Assembly (NCBI RefSeq): GCF_003065605.1
Contig: NZ_CP026952.1
Coordinates: 1,488,001-1,552,000, forward strand
Source: Aeromicrobium chenweiae
Lineage (GTDB): Bacteria; Actinomycetota; Actinomycetes; Propionibacteriales; Nocardioidaceae
DNA: 64,000 nucleotides
Direction of reading: 5' to 3'
Shown here: one piece after another, positions 1-9,225 of the stretch
How the letters are laid out: each line of letters begins with the position of its first letter
Position numbering within the stretch: position 1 is the stretch's first letter
Notes under the pieces: generated by a model
What the model was told of the DNA's origin: nothing
Databases searched by the model: none
What the model saw: the letters and a program-made list of their open reading frames with translations, nothing else
Position numbers and translations under genes: made by a program

Positions 1-852
1 GTCTTCGGGGCGGTCGACCGCAGCACGCAGTGGCGGCTGGTCGACCGGATGCGGCTGGACTTCCCGACGTTCCACACCGAGGGCATCGCCTTCGCGGGGG
101 ACCGCGTGTTCCTCTCCGCGGTGGAGATCCTGGAGCCCACCGTGACGTACCCGACGCCGGTGGACGGGTACGACCGGTCGCCGGGCAAGGGTGTGGGGCA
201 CCTGTTCGTGATGGACCGCCAGGGCAACCTGCAAAAGGACATCGTCCTCGGCGAGGGCGACGTCTACCACCCGGGAGGCATCGACGTCGACGGGCACGAC
301 GTGTGGGTGCCCGTCGCGGAGTACCGCCCGAACAGCCGCACCATCGTCTACCGGGTCGACACCAGGACCCTTCGCGTGCACCGTCAGTTCGAGGTCAAGG
401 GCCACTTCGGCGGCGTCGTGCGCGACCGGACGACGGGCCACCTCGTGGGCAACACCTGGGGCTCGCGCCGGTTCGCCGAGTGGGACAGCCGCGGCCGCCA
501 GCTCAGCACCTGGGCCAACACGAGCTTCTTCGTGGACTACCAGGACTGCCAGTACGTGCCGACGGGCAAGATGCTGTGCGGCGGTGTGGCGAACCTGCCG
601 CAGACACCGGGCGCCGGGGGAGCGGCAGCCACGTACGAGCTGGGTGGCCTGGCACTGATCGACCTCCGCTCGCACCGGGTGCTGAAGGAGGTGCCCTTCC
701 AGCAGTGGTCGACGGCCGGGCACGTGGCGACCCGCAATCCCGTCAAGGTCGTCGCGGACGGGCGATCGCTCACGGTGCGGGTCGCGCCGGACAACGGCGA
801 GGAGGGCAACGGCACCGAGATCCTGACCTATCGCGCGACTGTCGGGAAGTGA
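1..852 (+). CDS. DUF6454-like beta-propeller protein, 5' end outside window
   Basis: The reading frame is open from the first base, so the start lies upstream and 283 residues are visible. The sequence reads as a series of short strand repeats with aromatic and glycine-rich turns (for example HTEGIAFAGDRVFL and YHPGGIDVDGHDVWVPV), which suggests a beta-propeller. It resembles the actinobacterial DUF6454 family, whose members are usually secreted; the N-terminus that would hold a signal peptide is missing here. No biochemical role is known to me for the family. An internal ATG at 49 is in frame, but the coding pattern continues upstream of it, so it is not taken as the start. A 93-nt gap separates it from the ABC genes. 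Confidence 0.65.
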   Translation, partial: VFGAVDRSTQWRLVDRMRLDFPTFHTEGIAFAGDRVFLSAVEILEPTVTYPTPVDGYDRSPGKGVGHLFVMDRQGNLQKDIVLGEGDVYHPGGIDVDGHDVWVPVAEYRPNSRTIVYRVDTRTLRVHRQFEVKGHFGGVVRDRTTGHLVGNTWGSRRFAEWDSRGRQLSTWANTSFFVDYQDCQYVPTGKMLCGGVANLPQTPGAGGAAATYELGGLALIDLRSHRVLKEVPFQQWSTAGHVATRNPVKVVADGRSLTVRVAPDNGEEGNGTEILTYRATVGK

Positions 853-945
853 CGCAGCTCGCAACCAGTCTCGCCTTTTGTCGGGACCATGGGGAATGAT
901 CGGACCCAGCATGTTCCAAGTAGGAATAGCGAGAGGTCTCGACAC

Positions 946-1920
946 ATGACGGACATGATCCGGGCGACCGGGCTGGTGAAGAGGTACAAGGACGTCGACG
1001 CCCTGGCCGGGCTCGACCTCGCAGTCCCCGAGGGCAAGGTCCTGGGCCTGCTGGGCCCCAACGGGGCGGGCAAGACGACCGCCGTGCGCATCCTGGCCAC
1101 GCTGCTGAAGGCCGACGCCGGCCACGCCGAGGTGGCGGGCATCGACGTCGCGAAGGACCCCGACGGGGTCCGCGCCCGGATCGGCCTGTCGGGCCAGTAC
1201 GCCGCGGTCGACGAGCACCTGACCGGCTACGAGAACCTGGAGATGGTGGGCCGGCTCTACGGCATGCCGAAGTCCCGGGCGGCCAAGCGGGCCCGCGACC
1301 TGCTCGAACGCTTCGACCTGGCGGACGCGGGTGACCGTCCGTCCAAGACGTACTCCGGGGGCATGCGCCGGCGCCTCGACCTGGCCGGCGCGCTCGTCGC
1401 GGAGCCTCCGGTGCTCATCCTGGACGAGCCCACCACCGGCCTGGACGTGCGCAGCCGCCAGCAGATGTGGGGCGTCATCCGCGACCTGGTGTCGTCGGGG
1501 GCGACCCTGCTGCTGACCACGCAGTACCTCGAGGAGGCCGATCTGCTGGCCGACGACATCGTCGTCATCGACCACGGCCGGGCGATCGCCCGCGGCACCG
1601 CCGACGAGCTCAAGACGCAGACCGGCGGCGAGCGCATCGAGGTGCTGCTCACCGATCCGGCGCGGCGCGAGGACGCGACCCGCATCCTGGCGGAGGTCGC
1701 CGTCGGCGACGTGCAGACGGGGGACAACGACCGCGAGCTGACCGCACCCGTCAAGGGTGGCGTCCCGCAGCTGCGCAGCGTGCTGGAGCAGCTCGAGTCC
1801 GCCGGGATCGACGTGCTCGACGTGGGCCTGCGCCGCCCGACGCTCGACGACGTGTTCCTGAGCCTGACCGGACGTGCCGCCGAGGACGCGGACGCCCCGG
1901 ACGAGGAGGTGGCCCCATGA
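946..1920 (+). CDS. ABC transporter ATP-binding protein, DrrA type
   Basis: 324-residue ATPase that would power the permease encoded immediately downstream. Walker A GPNGAGKTT is at residues 37-45, the signature SGGMRRR at 137-143 and Walker B VLILDEP at 156-162. After about residue 230 comes the C-terminal extension (DUF4162-like) typical of daunorubicin-resistance DrrA subfamily ATPases. The ATG at 946 is preferred because GAGAGG at 931-936 lies 9 nt upstream; an in-frame ATG at 889 has no such site. DrrAB pairs export hydrophobic drugs, lipids or polyketides, but no biosynthetic cluster lies nearby, so the substrate is unknown. The stop overlaps the permease start (ATGA), implying coupled translation. 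Confidence 0.9.
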   Translation: MTDMIRATGLVKRYKDVDALAGLDLAVPEGKVLGLLGPNGAGKTTAVRILATLLKADAGHAEVAGIDVAKDPDGVRARIGLSGQYAAVDEHLTGYENLEMVGRLYGMPKSRAAKRARDLLERFDLADAGDRPSKTYSGGMRRRLDLAGALVAEPPVLILDEPTTGLDVRSRQQMWGVIRDLVSSGATLLLTTQYLEEADLLADDIVVIDHGRAIARGTADELKTQTGGERIEVLLTDPARREDATRILAEVAVGDVQTGDNDRELTAPVKGGVPQLRSVLEQLESAGIDVLDVGLRRPTLDDVFLSLTGRAAEDADAPDEEVAP

Positions 1921-2723
1921 CCAGCCTGACCCGCCACGCGACGGACGGCTGGGTCGTCGCCAAGCGCAATCTCATCAAGATCGTCCGCGTCCCCGAGATC
2001 CTGGTGTTCGTGCTGATCTCGCCGATCATGTTCGTGCTGCTGTTCGCGTACGTGTTCGGCGGTGCGATCGACCCGGGCGACGGGGTCAACTACCGCGAGT
2101 TCCTGATCGGCGGCATCTTCGCCCAGACGGTCGTGTTCGGCGCGACCTTCACCGGCGCGGGTCTCGCCGAGGACATGCAGAAGGGGATCATCGACCGGTT
2201 CCGCTCGCTGCCGATGTCGCGCTCGGCGGTCCTGGTCGGCCGCACGACGTCCGACATCGTCTACAACGTGCTGTCGTTGATCATCATGGCGCTGACCGGC
2301 CTGCTGGTGGGCTGGCGCATGCGCGAGGGCGTCGTCGACGCGCTGGCCGGCTTCCTGCTGCTCCTGCTGTTCGCCTACGCGATCAGCTGGATCATGGCAT
2401 GGGTCGGCCTGCTGGTGCCGAGCGTCGAGGTCATCAACAACGCCTCGTTCATCGTGATCTTCCCGCTGACGTTCGTGTCCAACGCCTTCGTCCCGCTGGC
2501 CTCCCTGCCGGGCGGGCTGCGGACGTTCGCGGAGTGGAACCCGGTCTCCACCGTCACGCAGGCCTCGCGCGAGCTGTTCGGCAACACCGGCGGTCGGCTG
2601 CCGGAGTCGGACGCGTGGTCGATGCAGCACCCCGCGCTCTACACGGTGATCTGGGTGGGCATCATCCTGGTGGTGTTCGTCCCGCTGTCGGTGCGTCAGT
2701 ACCGGCTGGCCAGCAGCCGCTGA
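1917..2723 (+). CDS. ABC-2 type permease, DrrB family
   Basis: 268-residue integral membrane partner of the preceding ATPase. About six hydrophobic segments can be read, beginning with ILVFVLISPIMFVLLFAYVFGG and ending with the segment VIWVGIILVVFVPLSV. The central segment with RSLPMSRSAVLVGRT matches the conserved cytoplasmic coupling region of ABC-2 permeases. Its length is normal for DrrB (about 250-280). It starts inside the stop of the ATPase gene (ATGA at 1917). The gene ends within a hairpin that also contains the stop of the convergent gene. The exported substrate cannot be inferred from the neighbours. Confidence 0.88.
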   Translation: MTSLTRHATDGWVVAKRNLIKIVRVPEILVFVLISPIMFVLLFAYVFGGAIDPGDGVNYREFLIGGIFAQTVVFGATFTGAGLAEDMQKGIIDRFRSLPMSRSAVLVGRTTSDIVYNVLSLIIMALTGLLVGWRMREGVVDALAGFLLLLLFAYAISWIMAWVGLLVPSVEVINNASFIVIFPLTFVSNAFVPLASLPGGLRTFAEWNPVSTVTQASRELFGNTGGRLPESDAWSMQHPALYTVIWVGIILVVFVPLSVRQYRLASSR

Positions 2724-2740
2724 GCCACCCGGCTCAGCGG
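2717..2740. terminator. Bidirectional hairpin spanning two convergent stop codons
   Basis: A 10-bp perfect stem (CCGCTGAGCC / GGCTCAGCGG) with an ACCC loop contains the TGA of the ABC permease on the left arm and the TGA of the DUF1801 gene on the right arm. There is no T tract, as is common in actinobacteria. It probably ends transcription from both sides. Confidence 0.55.
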
Positions 2741-3141
2741 CCCGAGCGCTTGCGCTCGGCGAACTGCGCGGCCTCGTCGAGCCGGAAGCGCGCGATCGCG
2801 GTGATCAGGTCGATCGGGAGCGGCTCGTCGAGCGGGAAGCGGACGCCGGTCTTGGCGGTCCGGTACGGCTTGAGCTCCTCGTCGAACTTCGCGAACACCG
2901 CACCGGTCGGGAAGAAGTTGAGCGAGGTGTGGTCGCCGTGCCCGGCGAGCTGCACGACGTCCACGCCGTGCTGGCGGTACGACGGGATGTTGTGGCTGAT
3001 CGTCTCCTCCGCGTCGGGCAGGGCGGCCCGGATGACCGACCGCATCTCCTGCAGCCGTGGCTCGAGGTCGTACGTCGCCGCGGCGATGTAGTCGTCGACG
3101 GTCGTGTAGGTCTGCTTCTCGCGGTCCGGGTGCTCAGCCAT
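2734..3141 (-). CDS. DUF1801 (YdhG/YjbR-like fold) protein
   Basis: 135-residue soluble protein. The core reads VDDYIAAATYDLEPRLQEMRSVIR, then LPDAEETISHNIPSYRQHG, then a segment with SLNFFPTGAVFAKFDEELKPYRTAKTGVRFPLDEPLP. This order matches the DUF1801 family (COG5646), small alpha/beta proteins of unknown biochemical function. The ATG at 3141 gives a normal family length. A GGAGG lies only 1 nt upstream of it, so the true start could be a few codons away. The gene is divergent from dnaE across a 166-bp gap that must hold both promoters, and convergent with the ABC permease. Confidence 0.75.
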   Translation of the reverse strand: MAEHPDREKQTYTTVDDYIAAATYDLEPRLQEMRSVIRAALPDAEETISHNIPSYRQHGVDVVQLAGHGDHTSLNFFPTGAVFAKFDEELKPYRTAKTGVRFPLDEPLPIDLITAIARFRLDEAAQFAERKRSGR

Positions 3142-3307
3142 GCCTCCAGTATGGACGGAGCCGGAGGTGCCCATGTGACGGTCATGACCCCCCGCAGCGG
3201 TTCGGCCTGCGACGGCAGCCACGGATCGGCGCGGCGTCGGTTCTCGTCATGGCCCTCGACTAGGCTGTAGACCTTCCCCCCGACCGCGCCGAGGAGGCCT
3301 TTTTTCG

Positions 3308-6300
3308 ATGTCGAGTGACTCATCATTCGTGCACCTGCACGTCCACACTGAGTACTCGATGCTCGACGGGGCGGCCCTGCTGGACGGGCTGTTCGAACGC
3401 ACGGCCGAGCTCGGCATGCCGTCGATCGCGATGACCGACCACGGCAACCTGCACGGCGCCTACGACTTCTACAGCAAGGCCAAGAAGTACGGCGTCAAGC
3501 CGATCATCGGCATGGAGGCCTACCTCACGCCGAACATCCCGCGGCACGAGAAGAAGGCCGTCCTGTGGAACAAGGGCGCCCGGGACGCCGACGTCGCGGG
3601 CCGCGGTGCGTACACGCACATGACCCTGCTCTCGGAGACGACCGAGGGCATGCACAACCTGTTCCGCATCGGCTCCTACGCGAGCCTGGAGGGCCAGTAC
3701 CGCAAGCCGCGCGCCGACCGTGACCTGCTCCAGCGCTACGGCAAGGGCCTGATCGCGACGACGGGCTGCCCGTCCGGCGAGATCCAGACCTGGCTGCGCA
3801 TCGGCAACTACGAGAAGGCCAGGGCGTCCGCGGCCGAGTTCCAGGACATCTTCGGCAAGGAGAACTTCTTCCTCGAGCTGATGGACCACGGCCTCGAGAT
3901 CGAGCGCACCGTGCGCGACGGGCTGCTGCGGCTCAAGGCCGATCTCGGCCTGCCGGCCATCGCGACCAACGACTCGCACTACACCAGCCCCGAGGACGCC
4001 GAGGCGCACTCGGCCCTGCTGTGCGTCCAGTCCGGCAGCACGCTGACCGACCCCAACCGGTTCAAGTTCGACTCCAACGACTTCTACATCAAGTCCGCCG
4101 CCGAGATGCGCGACCTGTGGGAGGACCGGTTCGACCTGAAGGAGGCGTGCGACAACACGCTCCTGATCGCCGAGCGGTGCAACGTCGAGTTCACCGAGTC
4201 CAACGGCGGCTACATGGCGCGCGCCGACATCCCCGACGGCGAGACCGAGGAGAGCTGGTTCGTCAAGGAGGTCTGGCGCGGGATCGAGAGCCGCTACCCG
4301 GGCGACAAGCTGACCGACGAGGTCCGTGCGCGCACCGAGATGGAGCTCGACGTCGTCCGCACCAAGGGCTACTGCGGCTACTACCTCGTGGTCGCGGACT
4401 TCATCAACTGGGCCAAGGACAACGGCATCCGCGTCGGTCCCGGCCGTGGATCGGGTGCCGGCTCGATCGCCGCGTACGCGCTGCGCATCACCGACCTGTG
4501 CCCCCTGACGCACGGACTGATCTTCGAGCGCTTCCTCAACCCCGAGCGCCCCTCGATGCCCGACTTCGACATCGACTTCGACGAGCGTCGTCGCAGCGAG
4601 GTGATCCGCTACGTCAGCAACAAGTACGGCGAGGAGCGGGTCGCGATGATCGCGACGTTCGGCCGGCTGAAGTCCAAGGCCGCGATCAAGGACGCCGCGC
4701 GCGTCATGGACTACCCGTTCTCGCACGGCGAGCGGATCACCAAGGCGCTACCGGCCGACATCATGGGCAAGGGCGTCACGCTCAAGGGCCTGTTCGACAA
4801 GGACGACAAGCGCTACGGCGACGGCGGCGACTTCCGCAAGCTGCACGACGAGGACGCCGACGTCCGCAAGATCTACCAGACCGCGCTGGGCCTCGAGGGC
4901 CAGATCCGCCAGTGGGGCGTCCACGCGGCCGGCGTCATCATGTCCAGCGATCCGCTGATCGACATCGTCCCGATCATGAAGCGCGAGCAGGACGGCGCGA
5001 TCATCACCCAGTTCGACTACCCGATGTGCGAGGCGCTCGGGCTGGTCAAGATGGACTTCCTGGGGCTGCGCAACCTCACGGTGCTCGACGACGCGCTGAT
5101 CAACATCAAGCGCAACCGCGGCATCGACCTGGTGCTCGAGGACCTCACGTTCGACGACCCCGCCACCTACGACCTGCTGGCCCGCGGCGACACCCTCGGC
5201 GTGTTCCAGCTCGACGGCGGACCGATGCGCGCGCTCCTGCGCAGCATGAAGCCCGACAAGTTCGAGGACATCTCGGCCGTCGGCGCGCTCTACCGTCCCG
5301 GCCCGATGGGCGCGGACTCGCACAACAAGTACGCCCGGCGCAAGAACGGCCGCGAGCCGATCGACCCGATCCACCCCGAGCTCGAGAAGCCGCTGGAGAC
5401 GGTGCTGGGGGAGACCTACGGCCTGATCGTGTACCAGGAGCAGGTCATGGCGATCGCCCAGGTGCTGGCCGGGTTCTCGCTCGGACAGGCCGACAACCTG
5501 CGCCGCGCGATGGGCAAGAAGAAGAAGTCCGAGCTGGACAAGCAGTACGCGGGCTTCCAGGCCGGCATGCTCGAGCGCGGCTACTCCCAGAAGGCCATCA
5601 GCACGCTGTGGGACATCCTGCTGCCGTTCTCGGACTACGCCTTCAACAAGGCGCACTCCGCGGCGTACGGCGTCATCTCGTACTGGACCGCGTACCTCAA
5701 GGCCAACTACCCGGCCGAGTACATGGCGGCGCTGCTGACCAGCACGCGCGTTGACAAGGACAAGTCGGCGATCTACCTCAACGAGTGCCGGCGCATGGGC
5801 ATCAAGGTGCTCCCGCCCGACGTCAACGAGTCGGTCTCCAACTTCGCCTCGGTCGGCCCCGACATCCGCTTCGGCCTCGGCGCGATCCGCAACATCGGCG
5901 AGAACGTCGTCGCGGGCATCGTCGAGGGCCGCACGACCGGCGGTCCGTACGCCGACTTCAACGACTTCCTGGACAAGGTCCCGACGCTCGTGTGCAACAA
6001 GCGCGTCCTGGACTCGCTGATCAAGGCGGGTGCGTTCGACTCCCTCGGGCACCGGCGCCGTGCCCTCACGACCGTGGCCGAGGAGGGTGTCGACCTCTAC
6101 ATCGACCTCAAGCGGCAGGCCGCGATCGGCCAGGACTCGCTGTTCGGCGGCGGTGACGACGTCTTCACCGGTGGCCGCGTCGAGGTCCCCGAGTCGATGC
6201 CGGAGTGGGAGAAGACCCAGCTGCTGGCGTTCGAGCGCGACATGCTCGGCCTCTACGTCTCGGACCACCCGTTGCAGGGGCTCGAGCACGTGCTGCGGGC

Positions 6301-6844
6301 CAGCAGCGACTCGACGGTCGGCGACCTGCTGACCAACACCGACCTGCCCGACGGCAGCACGATCCGCATCTGCGGCCTGATCACCGGCGTGCAGCGACGG
6401 ATGAGCAAGAAGGGCGACCCCTGGGCCTCGATCACGATCGAGGACCTCGAGGGCGGCATCGAGGTCATGGTGTTCCCCGGCGCCTACCAGCTGGCCATGC
6501 CGGTGCTCGTGCCCGACACGATCGTCGTCGTCAAGGGCCGGGTGCGCCGCAAGGACGACGGCATCGAGCTCAACGCGCTCGAGGTCACGATGCCGGCGAT
6601 GGGCTCCGGCGGACCCGAGCGTCCCATGGTGGTGACGCTCCCGGTCGCGCGCTGCACCGCCGACACCATCGGGACGTTCAAGCAGGTCCTGTCCGCGCAC
6701 CCCGGCATGTCCGAGGTGCACCTGCGGCTGGTCGGCAACGGCTCCACGAAGGTCATGCGCCTCGACGACAGCCTTCGTGTGGCACAGTCGTCGTCGTTGA
6801 TCGCCGACCTCAAAGAGCTGCTGGGTCCCCATTGCCTGTCATGA
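3308..6844 (+). CDS. dnaE: DNA polymerase III alpha subunit (DnaE1)
   Basis: 1178-residue replicative polymerase. The N-terminal PHP domain keeps all nine putative metal ligands: HLHVH, D of MLDG, H of MTDHGNL, E of GMEAY, H of YTHMTL, C of TTGCPSG, and D-x-H of TNDSHY. An intact PHP site is the proofreading exonuclease in mycobacterial DnaE1, so the same is expected here. The catalytic palm motif PDFDIDF puts Asp at 419 and 421. Helix-hairpin-helix and OB-fold regions (about residue 1010, IRICGLITGVQRR) complete the usual order. GAGGAGG at 3290-3297 precedes the ATG. A TAGGCT hexamer at about 3262 is a plausible -10. The next gene starts inside its stop codon. Confidence 0.97.
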   Translation: MSSDSSFVHLHVHTEYSMLDGAALLDGLFERTAELGMPSIAMTDHGNLHGAYDFYSKAKKYGVKPIIGMEAYLTPNIPRHEKKAVLWNKGARDADVAGRGAYTHMTLLSETTEGMHNLFRIGSYASLEGQYRKPRADRDLLQRYGKGLIATTGCPSGEIQTWLRIGNYEKARASAAEFQDIFGKENFFLELMDHGLEIERTVRDGLLRLKADLGLPAIATNDSHYTSPEDAEAHSALLCVQSGSTLTDPNRFKFDSNDFYIKSAAEMRDLWEDRFDLKEACDNTLLIAERCNVEFTESNGGYMARADIPDGETEESWFVKEVWRGIESRYPGDKLTDEVRARTEMELDVVRTKGYCGYYLVVADFINWAKDNGIRVGPGRGSGAGSIAAYALRITDLCPLTHGLIFERFLNPERPSMPDFDIDFDERRRSEVIRYVSNKYGEERVAMIATFGRLKSKAAIKDAARVMDYPFSHGERITKALPADIMGKGVTLKGLFDKDDKRYGDGGDFRKLHDEDADVRKIYQTALGLEGQIRQWGVHAAGVIMSSDPLIDIVPIMKREQDGAIITQFDYPMCEALGLVKMDFLGLRNLTVLDDALINIKRNRGIDLVLEDLTFDDPATYDLLARGDTLGVFQLDGGPMRALLRSMKPDKFEDISAVGALYRPGPMGADSHNKYARRKNGREPIDPIHPELEKPLETVLGETYGLIVYQEQVMAIAQVLAGFSLGQADNLRRAMGKKKKSELDKQYAGFQAGMLERGYSQKAISTLWDILLPFSDYAFNKAHSAAYGVISYWTAYLKANYPAEYMAALLTSTRVDKDKSAIYLNECRRMGIKVLPPDVNESVSNFASVGPDIRFGLGAIRNIGENVVAGIVEGRTTGGPYADFNDFLDKVPTLVCNKRVLDSLIKAGAFDSLGHRRRALTTVAEEGVDLYIDLKRQAAIGQDSLFGGGDDVFTGGRVEVPESMPEWEKTQLLAFERDMLGLYVSDHPLQGLEHVLRASSDSTVGDLLTNTDLPDGSTIRICGLITGVQRRMSKKGDPWASITIEDLEGGIEVMVFPGAYQLAMPVLVPDTIVVVKGRVRRKDDGIELNALEVTMPAMGSGGPERPMVVTLPVARCTADTIGTFKQVLSAHPGMSEVHLRLVGNGSTKVMRLDDSLRVAQSSSLIADLKELLGPHCLS

Positions 6845-7374
6845 ACGAGCACCCCACCGACCCGTCCGCGGCGGGCCCGCCCCAATCGCCGGCACGCCGT
6901 GCGGTCATCGCGTCCGTCCTCATGCTGGCGCTCGGCCTCGCCGCCGGCCTGGTGTGGCTGTGGCTCGCCGACCCGGCCGAGTGGCAGGTCACGAACCGCG
7001 GCATCGTGCTGACCGAGTCCGCGGCGCAGAACCAGTTCTCGGTCGTCGCGATGTTCGTGCTCGTCGGAGCCGTCAGCTCGCTGGTCTGGGGCTGGGCAGT
7101 GGGCCGCCGCCTGCAGGACCTCGGCTGGGTCACCACACCGCTCGTCGTGGTGGTCACCGCGCTGGCCGCGCTGGTGGCCTGGCGCGTCGGCGTCGCCCTG
7201 GGTCCCGCCGACCCCACGACCGTGCCGCGCCCGGCGCTCGGTGGCCGGATCCCGGCGCAACTGAAGGTCGACAGCGTCGTGCCGGTCCTGGTCTGGCCGA
7301 TCTTCGGCCTGCTCGGCCTGGTCGGGGCGACCTGGACGCTCCGTGCCTCGGACGGCCGGGCCGCGCGCTCCTAG
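6841..7374 (+). CDS. DUF2567-like four-helix membrane protein
   Basis: 177 residues, overlapping the dnaE stop by ATGA. After a short Pro-rich N-terminus there are four hydrophobic helices: near residues 21-40, 63-83, 92-112 and 145-165. A periplasmic loop after helix 1 contains TNRGIVLTESAAQNQF. The layout resembles actinobacterial DUF2567 proteins, for which I know no function. It is co-transcribed with dnaE by position. Its stop (TAG) and the stop of the convergent ybaK-like gene share the four bases CTAG, so no terminator can sit between them. Confidence 0.6.
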   Translation: MNEHPTDPSAAGPPQSPARRAVIASVLMLALGLAAGLVWLWLADPAEWQVTNRGIVLTESAAQNQFSVVAMFVLVGAVSSLVWGWAVGRRLQDLGWVTTPLVVVVTALAALVAWRVGVALGPADPTTVPRPALGGRIPAQLKVDSVVPVLVWPIFGLLGLVGATWTLRASDGRAARS

Positions 7375-7862
7375 CGCGCGATCCGGGCCACGACCGCGCG
7401 GGTGATCCGCACGAGGTCGTCGGGTCGCACCTCGGCCTCGAGGCCACGACGACCGCCGGAGACGAACACGGTGGACCACTGAGCGGCCGACTTGTCGATC
7501 ACGGTCCGGTGCAGCTTCTTCTGCCCGATGGGGGAGATCCCGCCGATCACGTAGCCGGTGGCCCGCTGGGCCTGCGCGGCATCGGCCATCTGGGACCGCT
7601 TGCCGCCGAGCGCGTCGGCGAGTGCCTTGAGGTCCAGCGACCCCATGACGGGGACGACTCCCACGCACAGCTCGCCGTCGACGACGGCCATGAGCGTCTT
7701 GAACACCCGGCCCGGCTCGACGCCGAGGGCACGTGCGGCCTCCATGCCGAACGAGTCGGCGCGCGGGTCGTGGACGTACGAGTGGGGGGTGAACTCGATG
7801 CCGGCCCGATGGAGCATGACGAAGGCCGGCGTCCCGTCGGCGGGCTTCTGGTTGGCGGCCAC
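7371..7862 (-). CDS. ybaK: YbaK/EbsC family aminoacyl-tRNA deacylase
   Basis: 163-residue protein of the YbaK/ProX editing fold, which hydrolyses mischarged Cys-tRNA(Pro) in trans. Family features seen are FVMLHRAGIEFTPHSYVHD near the N-terminus, RVFKTLMAVVDGELCVGVVPV with the conserved Lys after the Phe, the KALADALGGKRSQMA segment and the GYVIGGISPIGQKK loop containing the GxxxP motif. The GTG at 7862 is chosen because a TACTGT hexamer ends 6 nt upstream, with no Shine-Dalgarno, indicating a leaderless mRNA. It is divergent from hisD by only 34 bp. Substrate specificity (Cys-tRNA(Pro) versus another tRNA) is inferred from the family. Confidence 0.9.
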   Translation of the reverse strand: MAANQKPADGTPAFVMLHRAGIEFTPHSYVHDPRADSFGMEAARALGVEPGRVFKTLMAVVDGELCVGVVPVMGSLDLKALADALGGKRSQMADAAQAQRATGYVIGGISPIGQKKLHRTVIDKSAAQWSTVFVSGGRRGLEAEVRPDDLVRITRAVVARIAR

Positions 7863-7868
7863 AGCGCC

Positions 7869-7889
7869 ACAGTAGTGCGTCCGTAGACT
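7869..7889. promoter_or_regulatory. Divergent leaderless promoters for ybaK and hisD
   Basis: On the minus strand TACTGT (7874-7869) ends 6 nt before the ybaK GTG. On the plus strand TAGACT (7884-7889) ends 7 nt before the hisD GTG. Both are TANNNT -10 elements placed so that transcription would begin at or next to the start codon. Their -35 regions would fall inside the opposite gene's first codons. No clear TTGACA-like boxes are visible. Confidence 0.6.
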
Positions 7890-7896
7890 TGGCGTC

Positions 7897-9225
7897 GTGA
7901 TGAGACGTCTCGACCTTCGTGAGCTCGACCCCACCACCGACGAGGCCGCCGCTGTGTACAGCGCGGCCGTCCCGCGTGCGGCGGTCGACGTCGAGCACGC
8001 CCTGGCCGCCGTGCGGCCGATCTGCGACGACGTCCGGACCCGCGGCACCGCGGCGGTGCTCGACGCCGGGGAGAAGTTCGACGGCGTCCGTCCCGCGCAG
8101 CTGCGCGTCCCGGCGTCCGCTCTGGCCGATGCGCTCGCGGACCTGGCGCCCGAGATCCGCACCGCCCTCGAGGAGTCCGTCCGCCGCCTGCGGCAGACCT
8201 GCGCCGCCGAGCTCGAGCAGTCGCTGGTCACCGACGTCGCGCCCGGCGCGACCGTCGAGCGCCGCATCGTCCCGATGCAGCGCGTCGGCCTCTACGTCCC
8301 CGGCGGCCTCGCGCCCCTCGTCAGCACGGTCGTCATGAACGCCGTGCCCGCCCAGGTCGCGGGCGTGCCCGGCATCGCGCTGGCCAGCCCGCCCCAGGCG
8401 GAGTTCGGCGGCCTGCCGCACCCCACGATCCTCGCGGCGTGCGCGCTGCTGGGCATCGACGAGGTCTATGCGGCCGGGGGAGCGCAGGCGCTCGCGATGT
8501 TCGCGTACGGTGCCGCGTCCGAGGAGGGCGTCGACTGCCGCCCGGTCAACCTGATCACCGGCCCCGGCAACATCTACGTCGCGGCGGCCAAGCGTCACCT
8601 GCAGGGCACGGTCAGCATCGACTCCGAGGCCGGCCCGACCGAGATCGCGATCATCGCCGACGACACCGCCGACCCGGCCTTCATCGCCGCCGACCTGATC
8701 AGCCAGGCCGAGCACGACCCGATGGCGGCCAGCGTCCTGATCACCGACAGCGACGTCCTCGCGACCGCGGTCGAGGTCGAGGTGGACCTGCAGCTCGAGA
8801 CCGCGCGGCACGCGGACCGCATCAGCACGGCCCTCGACGGTCCGCAGTCCGCGACCGTCCTGGTCCGTGACCTCGACCAGGCCGTCGACGTGGCGAACGG
8901 GTACGCCGCCGAGCACCTCGAGGTGCAGACCGCCGACGCCGCCCAGGTCGCCGCCCGGATCGTCAACGCCGGCGCCATCTTCGTGGGATCGCACACCCCC
9001 GTGTCGCTCGGCGACTACGCCGCCGGCTCGAACCACGTCCTGCCGACGGCCGGCTGCGCGTGCCACTCGTCAGGGCTCTCGGTGCGCGCGTTCTGCAAGA
9101 ACATGCACGTCGTGACCTACTCCGAGGCGGCGCTGCGCGAGGTGGGGGACCACGTCGTGACGCTGGCCGAGGCCGAGAACCTGCCCTCGCACGGCGCGGC
9201 CGTGTCGATCCGGACGTCACGCTGA
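7897..9225 (+). CDS. hisD: Histidinol dehydrogenase
   Basis: 442-residue enzyme for the last two steps of histidine synthesis, oxidising L-histidinol to L-histidine with NAD+. Clear family blocks are [10 protein letters not shown], the [15 protein letters not shown] motif followed by DSEAGPTEI, and AAEHLEV, which supplies the Glu339-His340 acid/base pair. The C-terminal [21 protein letters not shown] block holds zinc and substrate ligands. The GTG at 7897 lies 7 nt after a TAGACT -10; an ATG follows directly at 7900 and could be the true first codon. It is the first gene of hisD-hisC-hisB-hisH, and the TGA overlaps the hisC ATG by one base. Confidence 0.97.
   Translation: MMRRLDLRELDPTTDEAAAVYSAAVPRAAVDVEHALAAVRPICDDVRTRGTAAVLDAGEKFDGVRPAQLRVPASALADALADLAPEIRTALEESVRRLRQTCAAELEQSLVTDVAPGATVERRIVPMQRVGLYVPGGLAPLVSTVVMNAVPAQVAGVPGIALASPPQAEFGGLPHPTILAACALLGIDEVYAAGGAQALAMFAYGAASEEGVDCRPVNLITGPGNIYVAAAKRHLQGTVSIDSEAGPTEIAIIADDTADPAFIAADLISQAEHDPMAASVLITDSDVLATAVEVEVDLQLETARHADRISTALDGPQSATVLVRDLDQAVDVANGYAAEHLEVQTADAAQVAARIVNAGAIFVGSHTPVSLGDYAAGSNHVLPTAGCACHSSGLSVRAFCKNMHVVTYSEAALREVGDHVVTLAEAENLPSHGAAVSIRTSR

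Noticed and set aside
946..2723. DrrAB-type exporter as self-resistance for a natural-product cluster.
   Set aside because: No biosynthetic genes lie in the window; flanking genes are housekeeping.
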